In this document: positions 7,985 to 16,688 of the stretch, one piece after another | How the letters are laid out: every line of letters starts with the position of its first letter | Position numbering within the stretch: position 1 is the stretch's first letter | Position numbers and translations under genes: made by a program | Source of the DNA: a virus | Length of the DNA: 57,948 bases | Direction: 5' to 3' (one strand) | Virus record (IMG/VR): IMGVR_UViG_3300045283_000172 | Location: 1 to 57,948 of that record | Notes under the pieces: model-generated | The model's database searches: none | What the model was told of the DNA's origin: nothing | What the model saw: only the letters and a program-made list of their open reading frames with translations

Positions 7985-10330
7985 ATGATTAATCAGAATA
8001 GTATCTTAGAAAGTCTTGATGATGAAGATATTAGAGAATTAGAAGAATTAGAGGATGGATCATCGGTTTATGAAATAGGTGAGCCTGAAAAAGAAGAAGT
8101 TGACCCTTCGGACTCTTTTTATAAAAATCTTGCAGGTACTACTGTAAAAGATGATGCATTAAAGAAATTATCTGTTTTCTTACTAGAATCAATCGATAAA
8201 GACATCGAAGCTAGCGAAAAATGGATGGCAACTCTCAAAAAAGTCAGAGAATATTTAGGTTTTGATGTTGAGGATGTTAAGAATAGCCCATTTACTGAGG
8301 CTACTAGAACATTTGATACTACTTTGCCTAATGCGTTAATTAGAAATTATGCCAATATTAGAAGTGAGCTCTTACCAACTGCTGGGCCTGTCGGATATAT
8401 TATAAAAGGTGAGACAAGCGAAGAATTAGATGATAAGGGCGAGAGAGTAAGAGATTTCTTTAATAACTATTTGGTAAGAGAGGATAAAGGTTTTTATCCT
8501 GATTACGAACGTTTCTTATTACATTTAATCTTTAACGGTAGTTCTTGCAGAAAAGTATATTACGATAAATATACTAATGGTCCAATAAGTCGTTTCATTA
8601 CAGCAGAAGATTTTATTATTGACGCTGATTGTAATTCTATTAGCGATTCTCAACGTATTACTCATGTATTACATTTATCTAAAAGAGAAATACTATTAAA
8701 TCAACAAAATGATAATTACAGAAATGTTGATCTCCCATATCTAAAGACAATGGAAAATTCCGATGAGTTATCTCAAAAGAATGCAGATATTGAAAAAGAA
8801 AAGGAGAATGTAACCTTAAGCGCATATGAGAAAAGGTCATTATTTCCTATTTATGAATGTCACGTATATCTAAACCTTGATGATTTCAAAGATAATAATG
8901 ATATAGATGAAAAAAGCATTCCCTTACCTTTTATTGTTATTGTAGATCCTAACTCCAAAGAAATACTATCTATTCGTAGAAATTGGAATGAAGAAGATGA
9001 TAATCAGGAAAAGATAAACTACTTTGTATTATATAATTATATACCTGGATTTGGTATTAGAGGGCTAGGTTTAGCTCAGATGATAGGGTCAAATGCTATA
9101 AGTTTAACTACTATTATAAGAGAGTTAATTGATGCTGGTAAATTCCAAAACTTACCAGGTGGTTTACGTAAAAAGGGTTTAAAGCAACAACAAAATAATA
9201 TTATTATTGGTCCAGGTCAATTTGTAGAGGTTGATACGTTTGGTGAGGATCTTGAAAAAGCCTTCATGCCTCTACCATATTCAGGGCCTTCTCAAGCACT
9301 TAGCAATTTGTCTGAAAGAGTTATAAATCAAACTAAAGAGCTTGGATCTTCTGCAGAGCTTACGATGCTTGAGTCCAAGGAGGCTATATCTGCATCTACT
9401 TTAATAATGGCACTTGAGAATAATAATAAGATTCAAAATGTTATTTCAGCATCTATTCATTGTTCTTTCAATCAGGAGTTACAGCTTATATATGACATAT
9501 TCAAAAAAACATTAGACGATGATTTTTCAAAATATGTAAACGGTAAAGAAATAACGTTTGAAGATTTTGATGAAGAAATAGACATTATTCCTATTTCAAA
9601 TCCATCTACTAATTCAACTATTCATAAAATAATAAAAGCTCAAGCAGTAAGGGAATCGGCACTAGAAATGCCTGATATTCATAATATGTATGAAGTTTAT
9701 AAATTAAATTATAAAGCACAAGGAATTGATGAAAATGAAATCAGTAGAATCTTAAAACCTGATCCTGCTAGTGAAGAAATGGAGGAAGCCATCCCTCTTG
9801 ATCCTGTGAGTGAGAATTTAAATTTAGCAGCGGGTAAACCTGTTACAGCAGCTAAATGGCAAGCACATGACGCACATGAATTAATGCATGGAATCTTTGC
9901 TGAAGAAAATGCAGATAAGCCTGATGTACAAGCTTCTGCCATGGCTCATATTAAAGAACATCAAGCCATGAGATATTTAGTTCAAATGGAAGCGATGCTT
10001 GGTTATGAATTACCACCTCTTGAAGAGTTACAAGATCCTGAAGTTCAAAATGAAATCGCTTTAGCTCTAGCGGGTCAAATGAAAGATACATTAGATCAGA
10101 ATCAACCTCCACCACCTATTGATCCTAACCAATTACTCATGGCTGATATTAAACAAAAAGAGGAAGAGAATGCGATAAAACAAAATATAGCAAACTTGAA
10201 AGCTGAGACTGATGTCTTCAAAGCTCAATTAGATTTTGAGAAACAAAAAGCCAAAATTGAATCTGAAGAGGATATAGCAGTACTTAGAGCTGAAACTGAA
10301 CTAACAAGAAGTGAGATGCGTAATGGGTAA
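7985..10330 (+). CDS. Portal protein
   Basis: 781 residues. It forms the dodecameric ring at the head vertex through which DNA passes. It has an acidic N terminus, then a long portal core: NALIRNYANIRSELLPTAGP, ERFLLHLIFNGSSCRKVYYD, FITAEDFIIDADC, RSLFPIYECHVYL, and IPGFGIRGLGLAQMIG before the stem/crown helices. The final ~150 residues are a Lys/Glu coiled-coil extension. Size and arrangement fit the large portals of P22-like and marine podoviruses. The position, two genes after terL, supports the call. Start ATG 7985 has a poor ribosome site. Confidence 0.88.
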   Translation: MINQNSILESLDDEDIRELEELEDGSSVYEIGEPEKEEVDPSDSFYKNLAGTTVKDDALKKLSVFLLESIDKDIEASEKWMATLKKVREYLGFDVEDVKNSPFTEATRTFDTTLPNALIRNYANIRSELLPTAGPVGYIIKGETSEELDDKGERVRDFFNNYLVREDKGFYPDYERFLLHLIFNGSSCRKVYYDKYTNGPISRFITAEDFIIDADCNSISDSQRITHVLHLSKREILLNQQNDNYRNVDLPYLKTMENSDELSQKNADIEKEKENVTLSAYEKRSLFPIYECHVYLNLDDFKDNNDIDEKSIPLPFIVIVDPNSKEILSIRRNWNEEDDNQEKINYFVLYNYIPGFGIRGLGLAQMIGSNAISLTTIIRELIDAGKFQNLPGGLRKKGLKQQQNNIIIGPGQFVEVDTFGEDLEKAFMPLPYSGPSQALSNLSERVINQTKELGSSAELTMLESKEAISASTLIMALENNNKIQNVISASIHCSFNQELQLIYDIFKKTLDDDFSKYVNGKEITFEDFDEEIDIIPISNPSTNSTIHKIIKAQAVRESALEMPDIHNMYEVYKLNYKAQGIDENEISRILKPDPASEEMEEAIPLDPVSENLNLAAGKPVTAAKWQAHDAHELMHGIFAEENADKPDVQASAMAHIKEHQAMRYLVQMEAMLGYELPPLEELQDPEVQNEIALALAGQMKDTLDQNQPPPPIDPNQLLMADIKQKEEENAIKQNIANLKAETDVFKAQLDFEKQKAKIESEEDIAVLRAETELTRSEMRNG

Positions 10331-10466
10331 TACATACAAAAAAGAGTCAGAGATGTCTGATTTATTTGATGCTTTATATTATGAAGAAAAAGAAGAACTA
10401 AAGAAAAAAAGACGAAAAGCAAAATTATTAAGACAACAAGAGGAAAATTTAAATGATGGAAATTAA
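10323..10466 (+). CDS. Small charged protein, 47 aa
   Basis: ATG 10323 lies inside the last codons of the portal gene; the frame runs to TAA 10464-10466 and overlaps the next start. The product is a single highly charged helix (EEKEELKKKRRKAKLLRQQEE). Similar short charged proteins lie after podoviral portals, but no family is recognised. It has no clear Shine-Dalgarno, so translation would depend on coupling to the portal. Confidence 0.5.
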   Translation: MGNTYKKESEMSDLFDALYYEEKEELKKKRRKAKLLRQQEENLNDGN

Positions 10467-10884
10467 CGTTAAGAATATGAAAGCTGGTTATCAAGGTAAA
10501 CCTGACGCAATGAGGGAAATGGCACAAAGATTAATGAATCATCCCGGTAAATGTCCAGATACTATTTTCTCTTCAACAGCAGCAGATAAAGAGAAAATGA
10601 GACCTTACAAAGAAGGAGGTAGAGTTAGTACCGATGATGACGAAGAAGGTAAAATGAAAAGAGGAATGTTATCTACTAATTTTCATATAGAGAAAATAAA
10701 GAAAGACGCAGCTAAGGAAAAAGAAGATGACAAAACTGAATATAAAAAAGGTGGTGTAGTTAAAAGCTGTTCAAAACGTGAGAAATTTGCAGAAGGCGGA
10801 GTAGCTAAAATCAGACTTGGTCAAAGTACCATGAGCGGGAAACAAATACCTGTGAAGAAAAAGATGGGAAAAAGCCCTTATTAA
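10453..10884 (+). CDS. Basic protein with KxGG repeats
   Basis: 143 residues. Repeated Lys-Gly-Gly blocks (YKEGGRVS, YKKGGVVK, FAEGGVAK) in a very basic chain. Comparable repeats occur in low-complexity structural proteins of podoviruses next to the portal; here the protein at 33754 has a similar FAKGGRVKKK. Probably a minor virion or DNA-associated protein; inference from composition and place. Confidence 0.65.
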   Translation: MMEINVKNMKAGYQGKPDAMREMAQRLMNHPGKCPDTIFSSTAADKEKMRPYKEGGRVSTDDDEEGKMKRGMLSTNFHIEKIKKDAAKEKEDDKTEYKKGGVVKSCSKREKFAEGGVAKIRLGQSTMSGKQIPVKKKMGKSPY

Positions 10885-10886
10885 AT

Positions 10887-11078
10887 ATGTTATTAATTTT
10901 AAGAGAAAGGTTAATTAACAAACTAAAACACCGAAAGGAAGAATTAACCAACTCACTTTTACAAGATAACGTTGATGATTTTGCAGCTTATCGTTATCTG
11001 ACAGGTAAAATTCGAGGGGTTGATGATTCTATAGAGTTAATTAGAGCAGTATTTAAAGGAGAAGATGATGACATCTAA
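10887..11078 (+). CDS. Hypothetical helical protein, 63 aa
   Basis: A short helical protein, mostly charged (LRERLINKLKHRKEELTNSLL), ending KGEDDDI. Its last codons AAAGGAGAAGATGATGA are also the ribosome site and start of the next gene (11065), and the same 17 bases recur at the end of that gene. No family recognised; perhaps a head-completion or chaperone-like small protein from position only. Confidence 0.6.
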   Translation: MLLILRERLINKLKHRKEELTNSLLQDNVDDFAAYRYLTGKIRGVDDSIELIRAVFKGEDDDI

Positions 11079-11624
11079 ATTGACTGAAGAAGATCTAGAG
11101 ATATTAGGATTAGATTTAGAAGATTACTCTCAATCATCAATAGATGAGCTTTTAAAATGGGAATGTTCTTTTGATAATGTGGAGTTTATTACTAGGAAAG
11201 AATTCGAATGGGCGACAGCTGCTATTCCTACTTATGAATTCCCCTCAAGGGAATTGACTTATATAGCTGAAATGATGGTTAGACGTATTCATTTTATTTG
11301 TTTTAAATTAAATCTTATTGATAAAGGTTTTAGTTGTGTATTTCCGAATATCACAAAGTTTAAGTCGAAAATACACAACTATATTAAAGAATATGAAAAG
11401 GTAATTAAAGGGACTATAGAACTTAGAGAAAAGAGACAAGAAATAAAACCTCTAAAAAGTTATTTGGGTGCAGCCTCAGTTAAGATAGAAGGTGCGGAAA
11501 TCCCAGATGATGAGTTAGGTGAATACAATTCACCTAAGGACGTAATAGAAATATTAAGAGAACGTAATATAAAACGTTTAGAGAAATTATTTAAAGAACA
11601 AGAAACAAAAGGAGAAGATGATGA
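11055..11624. repeat. Gene-junction repeat pair bracketing one gene (17 bp)
   Basis: AAAGGAGAAGATGATGA occurs at 11055-11071 and 11608-11624. In both places it is at once the 3' coding end of one gene (KGEDDDI or KGEDDEIN) and the Shine-Dalgarno plus ATG of the next. The unit between copies (553 bp) holds exactly one gene, 11065-11634. Same pattern as the pairs at 39729, 41249, 50446 and 53137. Confidence 0.75.
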
Positions 11625-11634
11625 GATTAACTGA
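11065..11634 (+). CDS. Hypothetical protein, 189 aa
   Basis: No recognised domain; mainly helical and acidic, with KIHNYIKEYEKVIKGTIELREK near the middle. It starts within the end of the 63-aa gene after a strong AAAGGAGAAG site and ends overlapping the GroES-like gene by 17 nt. Its C terminus (KGEDDEIN) repeats that of its upstream neighbour through a 17-bp duplication, so it may have been inserted or duplicated here. It is in the head operon between portal and scaffold. Confidence 0.65.
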   Translation: MMTSKLTEEDLEILGLDLEDYSQSSIDELLKWECSFDNVEFITRKEFEWATAAIPTYEFPSRELTYIAEMMVRRIHFICFKLNLIDKGFSCVFPNITKFKSKIHNYIKEYEKVIKGTIELREKRQEIKPLKSYLGAASVKIEGAEIPDDELGEYNSPKDVIEILRERNIKRLEKLFKEQETKGEDDEIN

Positions 11635-12025
11635 AACTTACGAAGATCCAGGGATTGATTTAGATAATTTTGATAAGGAAGCTGAGATAGCAAAGTTCCC
11701 TACCCATATACCTCTACCTTTATGGAATATACAAATACGTCTATACACTACACCTAAAAAGACAACAGGCGGTTTAATTTTAACTGACACAGAACATAAT
11801 ATGCAACAATACCATGTTGTTACAGGTTTAGTAGTCAGAGTAGCACCTGGTGCTTATAAAGATGCAAGATATAATGGAATGCCTCCTGCTTGCAAAGTAG
11901 GTGATTGGGTAGTTATAGGCAGACATTCAGGTATAAAATTAAATTATAAAGGGATGCCGATTTATTACGTTAAAGAGGATGCTATTGAAGATGTGGTAGA
12001 AGACCCACGCTATATAACAAAATAA
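11618..12025 (+). CDS. GroES-like co-chaperonin (Cpn10 fold)
   Basis: 135 residues. Residues about 30-128 follow the Cpn10 barrel: NIQIRLYTTPKKTTGGLILT, then a mobile loop-like stretch, GLVVRVAPGAY, CKVGDWVVIGRHSG, IYYVKEDAIEDVVEDP. This pattern matches GroES (promoter-proximal TxGGIxLT, GxVxAVGxG, VKVGDxVxF, ILAIVE). Known phage GroES analogues help host GroEL fold large capsid proteins, and this gene sits between portal and scaffold. An N-terminal ~28-residue extension is unusual. An assembly-chaperone role is inference; the fold is fairly clear. Confidence 0.75.
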   Translation: MMRLTETYEDPGIDLDNFDKEAEIAKFPTHIPLPLWNIQIRLYTTPKKTTGGLILTDTEHNMQQYHVVTGLVVRVAPGAYKDARYNGMPPACKVGDWVVIGRHSGIKLNYKGMPIYYVKEDAIEDVVEDPRYITK

Positions 12026-12034
12026 AAGGTATAC

Positions 12035-13096
12035 ATGAATCAAGAACATAACACTCAAGCTACTATACAAGCAGAAGCGTTAGAGGCTCAAAATTTACCT
12101 GAGCTTAGAAATGCTTTTGAAACTATTGAGAAATTCAAAAATAATGACGAACAACTTATTTTAGATGAGAATGGTTTTCCTGTCCAAGAGGAAGGTGAGA
12201 AAGATGAGGAACTTCCTGAAGATGAAAATGAGGAAGAAGAGAACGAAGAACTTCCTGAAGATGAAAATGAGGAAGAAGAGGAATATATTCCTCCAAAGCC
12301 TGTAAAAGAAAAAAAAGTAGATAAGTATAGAAAGTTACAAAATGATAAATATAGAGCATTAGCTGAAAAAGAAGAAGCTCTACAGAAAATAGCTGAATTA
12401 GAAGGGTTAGTCCAAGAGTTCTCTAGTTCAGGCACTTATCATTATAGTAAAAATATATATGCTGACCTAGATAGAGCGAAAGAAGATAAGAAGAGAGCTT
12501 TTGAAGAAGGTAATCTAGATAATCTTGTAGAAGCTGATATTAGTATAGCAAAAGCTATACAAGCTATTAATGATCTTGAAAAATGGGCTAATGAGAATGA
12601 ATCAAGACAACTAACAAATTCTAAATATCAAGATAATGAAAGATCTTCATATCAAGAATCTGTTTATCAAGAAATAGCTAAGGATTGGATCGATACTCAT
12701 CCTTATTTAAAACCTCATTCAAGAAGTTATAATCCAAAATTAGCTAGCAAAGTTACACAATTCATCACTGAATTGGATGATAATCTGTATAGAAATAGGG
12801 AAGAAGCAGCTATTTTTTCAGAAGAATACTTTGATACTATAGATAATTATATCCATTCAAAAACTGGCCCTAAACGTGATACTTCAAAAAAGATAGAATC
12901 CTTATCTAATGTAAGCGGGGTAAGAAATACAGCTTCAGCAGGTGGGAGTAAATCTTCGTCAACAAACCAAATGACATTGACTAAAGAAGAAAAAATCATG
13001 GCAGACAATGCAGGTCTTTCGCATAAAGATTGGTTAAAAGAAAAAATTTATTATTCAAAACATGACAGAGAAAGAGGTGGTCAATATGGAAGGTAG
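12035..13096 (+). CDS. Capsid scaffolding protein
   Basis: 353 residues, very acidic. A tandem duplication of EELPEDENEEEE lies at about 59-86, followed by a basic coiled coil (KVDKYRKLQNDKYRALAEKE), long helices and a Ser/Gly-rich linker. It ends with a basic C-terminal helix, HKDWLKEKIYYSKHDRERGG, the usual coat-binding element of scaffolds. Placement before the capsid genes and composition support the call; no sequence-level family match can be claimed. Confidence 0.72.
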   Translation: MNQEHNTQATIQAEALEAQNLPELRNAFETIEKFKNNDEQLILDENGFPVQEEGEKDEELPEDENEEEENEELPEDENEEEEEYIPPKPVKEKKVDKYRKLQNDKYRALAEKEEALQKIAELEGLVQEFSSSGTYHYSKNIYADLDRAKEDKKRAFEEGNLDNLVEADISIAKAIQAINDLEKWANENESRQLTNSKYQDNERSSYQESVYQEIAKDWIDTHPYLKPHSRSYNPKLASKVTQFITELDDNLYRNREEAAIFSEEYFDTIDNYIHSKTGPKRDTSKKIESLSNVSGVRNTASAGGSKSSSTNQMTLTKEEKIMADNAGLSHKDWLKEKIYYSKHDRERGGQYGR

Positions 13097-13502
13097 AAGA
13101 AGCACACGTTTAGCTGAATCAAGAGCTAATGAAGTATTAAAACAATATAACATGGAATATATAAGTCCATTAGGTCTACCGCATGGTGTAGCAAGGGATG
13201 GTTATAGATATTGTTGGGCTAATAGGCAAGTTCCTCATGAAATAGAAAATATGGTCAGACAAGGATGGGAAATAGTTCCTTCTGATAGATGCCCTTCTTT
13301 TAGTATTGATCCTTTAAAAAGGAATGAGAATATGAGTAATTATATTTGGTATATGGATGTCTTACTTATGGAAATCCCTGATTTCTTAGCTCAAAAAGCA
13401 GGCGCTTATATTCAAGCAAAAGCAGATCATGCTATCAATGGTTTAGAAGGTGTAACTAGTGATTTTATGGCTCCTGTTAGACAAATAAATAGTTTTACAT
13501 AA
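13086..13502 (+). CDS. Hypothetical head-region protein
   Basis: Start chosen at 13086 (MEGRRSTRL) because AGAGGTGG lies just upstream; an earlier in-frame ATG at 13062 would lie inside the scaffold C terminus. 138 residues with GVARDGYRYCWAN, MVRQGWEIVP and a C-terminal helix. Small proteins of this style (mid-protein GYxYxW and GWexV) lie next to scaffold genes in podoviruses, function unassigned. It overlaps the scaffold gene by 11 nt and abuts the fibre-like gene at 13502. Confidence 0.7.
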   Translation: MEGRRSTRLAESRANEVLKQYNMEYISPLGLPHGVARDGYRYCWANRQVPHEIENMVRQGWEIVPSDRCPSFSIDPLKRNENMSNYIWYMDVLLMEIPDFLAQKAGAYIQAKADHAINGLEGVTSDFMAPVRQINSFT

Positions 13503-14599
13503 TGGCACAAAATTCATATCAAAATATAGTTCTAGTAGAAGATCTAACCTTAACATGGCCATCATCCTTTAACGGTGGCCCTGTTCTTTTAGATATTAAC
13601 GATGTAGAGCCACAGGAAGCACCTGATACTTTTAAAATTATATTACCTGCTGCTAATTTAGTATCAACAGGTCAAAATTTTATAGTTAACAATATTGCCG
13701 ATGTTTCGTTTGATTTAGTATTAAATGACGGTACTACCCTATTATCAGCTATGGATCCTGGAGATGCTTTTCAATTCTATTTAACGGATGCCAGCACTGT
13801 TAATGGTGTATGGCGTAAGATCACCCCACTCGGAGGATTCAACGGCATTGTAGAATTAACTGCCCAAAGCAGTGATAGTTCTATTACCATTACGGGAAGC
13901 CCAGTAACCCCAACAGGAGGAGTACTTAATTTTAAGCTCCCTACATCTATAACCAATCTTAATAAATTAAATGCTACTGATTTTCTTATTGTTACTAATA
14001 GTAACCCTTTAACTTTTAATACAGTTGAATTGTTAGGTGGTGAAAATATTACTATTACCGGCGGTAACGGTCTTGGTAGTGATCCCGTCATAGATTTAAA
14101 CACTACTATCACATCTCTAAATTCCCTTACTGTAGGTGATATGACGCTTAGTGGCGGAGTAATTACTAATAATACTGACAACGGAAATATACAAATAAGC
14201 ACTAGTGGGACAGGAACTGTACAGATTAACGGGATAAATTTTAGTAGTTCAGGAGCTATTTCTGGACTTACTAACTTCTTGGGAATTGCCGCATTTTCAT
14301 TTTTTACTGATACATTAGTAGGAATGAGTAACCAAATTGTTAATGTAAATGAAGTAAATGTGCCATCTATTACAGGTTCTGGGGGTACTTACAAACTTAA
14401 TTTTACGACTGCAATGCCTAATCTTAATTACGGTGTTCTTATTACATTAGGTAGCACAGGTGGAAGTTTACCTTTTATATCTAATTCTTATGTCATAGTT
14501 AGAGAATTAACTTCTGTCACAATTATAGTTACAGATGCCAGTGGTGAATTAGTTTTAGCAGTACCTCACGGAGTAACGGTAATTGTCATTTCAGCATAA
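13502..14599 (+). CDS. Beta-rich fibre-like structural protein
   Basis: 365 residues, rich in Thr, Gly, Asn and Ile with repeating short strands. It contains FNGIVELTAQSSDSSITITG and INLNKLNATDF segments seen in phage appendages, then TGTVQING. The C-terminal domain (GGTYKLNFTTAMPNLNYGVL) matches the C-terminal domain of the 1088-aa fibre (TFATSMPNSNYAVSLT). It is unusual in lying within the head operon, before the capsid promoter; perhaps a head fibre. Function inferred from composition. Confidence 0.65.
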   Translation: MAQNSYQNIVLVEDLTLTWPSSFNGGPVLLDINDVEPQEAPDTFKIILPAANLVSTGQNFIVNNIADVSFDLVLNDGTTLLSAMDPGDAFQFYLTDASTVNGVWRKITPLGGFNGIVELTAQSSDSSITITGSPVTPTGGVLNFKLPTSITNLNKLNATDFLIVTNSNPLTFNTVELLGGENITITGGNGLGSDPVIDLNTTITSLNSLTVGDMTLSGGVITNNTDNGNIQISTSGTGTVQINGINFSSSGAISGLTNFLGIAAFSFFTDTLVGMSNQIVNVNEVNVPSITGSGGTYKLNFTTAMPNLNYGVLITLGSTGGSLPFISNSYVIVRELTSVTIIVTDASGELVLAVPHGVTVIVISA

Positions 14600-14631
14600 T
14601 ATTACATATTTATTAATAATGTATTTAAAAT

Positions 14632-14660
14632 TTGACTTTGTTAATAAATTAAGCGATAAT
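14632..14660 (+). promoter_or_regulatory. Promoter before capsid leader
   Basis: TTGACT (14632-14637), a 17-base spacer and GATAAT (14655-14660) make a good sigma70-type promoter. Start of transcription is expected near 14667, just before the structured leader. It lies after the 365-aa gene and would let the capsid genes be transcribed separately at high level. This is the only recognisable consensus promoter in the head operon. Confidence 0.65.
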
Positions 14661-14670
14661 AGAGTTATAA

Positions 14671-14816
14671 GTCATAACAAGACGTTAAAAAGTTTCTCGG
14701 CTCGTCTTTCCCATAAGAAGACACGATAAGAAGTGGGGGCTCATGCACTTGCTTCTTATCACCTAGTCATAACAAGACACTAAAAAGTTTCTCGGTTTCA
14801 CAAGTCTTATCCATAA
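14671..14816 (+). ncRNA. Structured 5' leader with duplicated RNA motif
   Basis: Two copies of a 30-base motif (14671-14700 and 14766-14795, 28/30 identical; core TAAAAAGTTTCTCGG) lie 95 bases apart. Each is followed by GTCTT and CCATAA. In each copy AAGAC can pair with the following GTCTT, putting the core in the loop. Between them, GATAAGAAG (14725-14733) pairs with CTTCTTATC (14752-14760). No ORF fits. The leader ends about 40 bases before the start of the 14858 gene. Probably a cis-acting RNA controlling capsid expression or a processed small RNA; not a class I recognise. Confidence 0.6.
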
Positions 14817-14857
14817 AAGATCTAAATTTAAATTAACAATTTTAATTAAGAGGTTTT

Positions 14858-15739
14858 ATGGCTTACGGGCAAAACGCTCCTTTTGGTCTACGTCCTATCT
14901 GTTCTGTACACGGTGGGAGCTGGACTGAAAAGACAAACAAATATGAAATTTATGCTAGTGCTGATGGTACTACTACATATTCAGGATCTATTTTTACAGG
15001 TGATCCTGTAATGAGGGGTACATCACTTGACGGTACTGCTGCTGCAGGTGATATTAATACTATCGTAAGATGGAATCCAGTATTTGCCGATAATGCACCA
15101 TCTACATGGAATGCGGATGTTGCATTACCTATTCTAGGTGTATTCACGGGATGTGAATATTTCAGTTCTAATATTTCTACTAATAATTTGGTTCAATCTC
15201 CTTATTGGCCAGGTGCTACTCAAGTTCAACCTGGTACAAAGATTACAGCTTTCATCCTTGATGATCCTGCTATTGAATATGATATTCAAGTCTCCAGTCA
15301 TATTAACGCAGCTGCAAACGCATTTGTAGGACGTCCTTATTTCCCAAATACAAATGCAACAGGTGGAGCTCCATTTATATATGCCGGTAGTTTTGGTAGA
15401 AATTTTGGTCTTAACATTGCAGGTGGTACGAATTTCGATACTGTTAACCTTAACGGTAATCCTGCAGGTTATGCGAATAACCCAGCAGCAGGAAGTAGAT
15501 TAACAGGTCAATCAGCATTCTATCTTGATGTAGATACATCAACTGTTGCTCAAAACAACCATGATTATAATAAGAGTCTCGCTAGTCTACCGCTTAAAGC
15601 ACTTGGATATTCACAGAATGTTAACAATATTGCAGCACCCGGTCTGACTATGGCGACAACACCCTTTTTGAATGTAAGGGTAACACTTAATCAACCTGTT
15701 TACGCAATTGGTTCAACTGCTCCAGTATATGTAGCATAA
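14858..15739 (+). CDS. Head decoration/structural protein
   Basis: 293 residues. The N terminus NAPFGLRPICSVHGGSW followed by YEIYASADGTTTYSGSIFTGDPVM is typical of a beta-rich virion protein that lies next to the major capsid gene in many podoviruses, often annotated as decoration or head protein. It has a good AAGAGG ribosome site 4 bases before ATG and follows the structured leader. Expected to be made in large amounts with the capsid. Exact role in the capsid lattice is not shown by sequence. Confidence 0.7.
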   Translation: MAYGQNAPFGLRPICSVHGGSWTEKTNKYEIYASADGTTTYSGSIFTGDPVMRGTSLDGTAAAGDINTIVRWNPVFADNAPSTWNADVALPILGVFTGCEYFSSNISTNNLVQSPYWPGATQVQPGTKITAFILDDPAIEYDIQVSSHINAAANAFVGRPYFPNTNATGGAPFIYAGSFGRNFGLNIAGGTNFDTVNLNGNPAGYANNPAAGSRLTGQSAFYLDVDTSTVAQNNHDYNKSLASLPLKALGYSQNVNNIAAPGLTMATTPFLNVRVTLNQPVYAIGSTAPVYVA

Positions 15740-15764
15740 ATAAAAATATTAGAGGAATAATTAT

Positions 15765-16673
15765 ATGATAAATACCCCTGCAATTGCACAGTTACTACGC
15801 CCTGGACTAAGGGCCATAACTGGGCAATACCCTACATATCCTGACGAATGGACAGAGATATTTAAAACTCTTACATCTGATAAGTATCAAGAAATTGAAG
15901 TAGAGATGAAATATCTTGGTCTTGCAGGTATTAAACCTGAAGGTCAACCTGGAATTACTGACTCTATGGGCCAACGTACTGTAACTTCTTATGTACATAA
16001 ACGTGTACAAATTGGCTTCACAATTACCAAAGAAGCTATGGAAGATGACCTGTACAAGAGAGATTTTCCAATGCAAGCAGTATCATTACGTAAATCTCTA
16101 AGTACTACTAAAAATGTACTAGGGGCTAATATTCTGAACAATGCTTTCAATGCTAATTACCCAACAGGTGATGGGCAGCCAATTTGTTCTGCTAGTCACC
16201 CTGTTGATGGTGGAGTATTTGCAAATTCATTAGCAGTACCTACAGCTTTATCAGTAGCAGCTCTACAACAAATGATTATTTTGATGCAAAAAATGCCAAT
16301 GCAAAGCGGTATTTTAGCTCAAACTAAAGCACAAAAATTGATAATTCCTCCTGAGTTACAATTCAATGCAACTGTTATTTTAAATTCTACATATGTACCG
16401 CTTAATGGAAATAACGCTATCAACCCTATAAATTATGAAAATTATATCCCTAAAGGATATAAAATTAATAATTTCTTAACTAACCCAACAGCATATTTCC
16501 TTCTTACTGATGCTCCTGATGGATTTAAACATTATCAAAGGACTCCTATTGAGTCTGATACTTATGTTGATTATCAGACAGACAATATTATGGCTAAAGC
16601 TGGGGAAAGATATTCAATGGGTATTACTAACGTACGTGCTGTAGTTGGTAGTCTTGGTACTGCAGCAGCATAA
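15765..16673 (+). CDS. Major capsid protein
   Basis: 302 residues. LLRPGLRAITGQYPTYPDEW at the N terminus, EIEVEMKYLG, TSYVHKRVQIGFTITKEAME and KNVLGANILNNAF match the Mu gpT-like/HK97-fold capsid lineage. The spine and P-loop blocks PICSASHPVDGG, KAQKLIIPPELQFNA and YFLLTDAPDGFKHYQR follow. Good ribosome site AGAGGAATAATT. It sits between the decoration-like protein and three paralogous small structural proteins. It should form the icosahedral shell on the acidic scaffold at 12035. Confidence 0.88.
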   Translation: MINTPAIAQLLRPGLRAITGQYPTYPDEWTEIFKTLTSDKYQEIEVEMKYLGLAGIKPEGQPGITDSMGQRTVTSYVHKRVQIGFTITKEAMEDDLYKRDFPMQAVSLRKSLSTTKNVLGANILNNAFNANYPTGDGQPICSASHPVDGGVFANSLAVPTALSVAALQQMIILMQKMPMQSGILAQTKAQKLIIPPELQFNATVILNSTYVPLNGNNAINPINYENYIPKGYKINNFLTNPTAYFLLTDAPDGFKHYQRTPIESDTYVDYQTDNIMAKAGERYSMGITNVRAVVGSLGTAAA

Positions 16674-16688
16674 GATAGAGAGTAGATA

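Noticed and set aside
12088-12435. Ser/Phe-rich open frame opposite the scaffold gene
   Set aside because: It is the complement of an acidic Glu/Asp-rich repeat, which reads as Ser/Phe/Leu on the other strand. No start signal.
13777-14202. 141-codon minus-strand frame within the fibre-like gene
   Set aside because: Overlaps a well-supported plus-strand gene fully, biased composition, no promoter or ribosome site.
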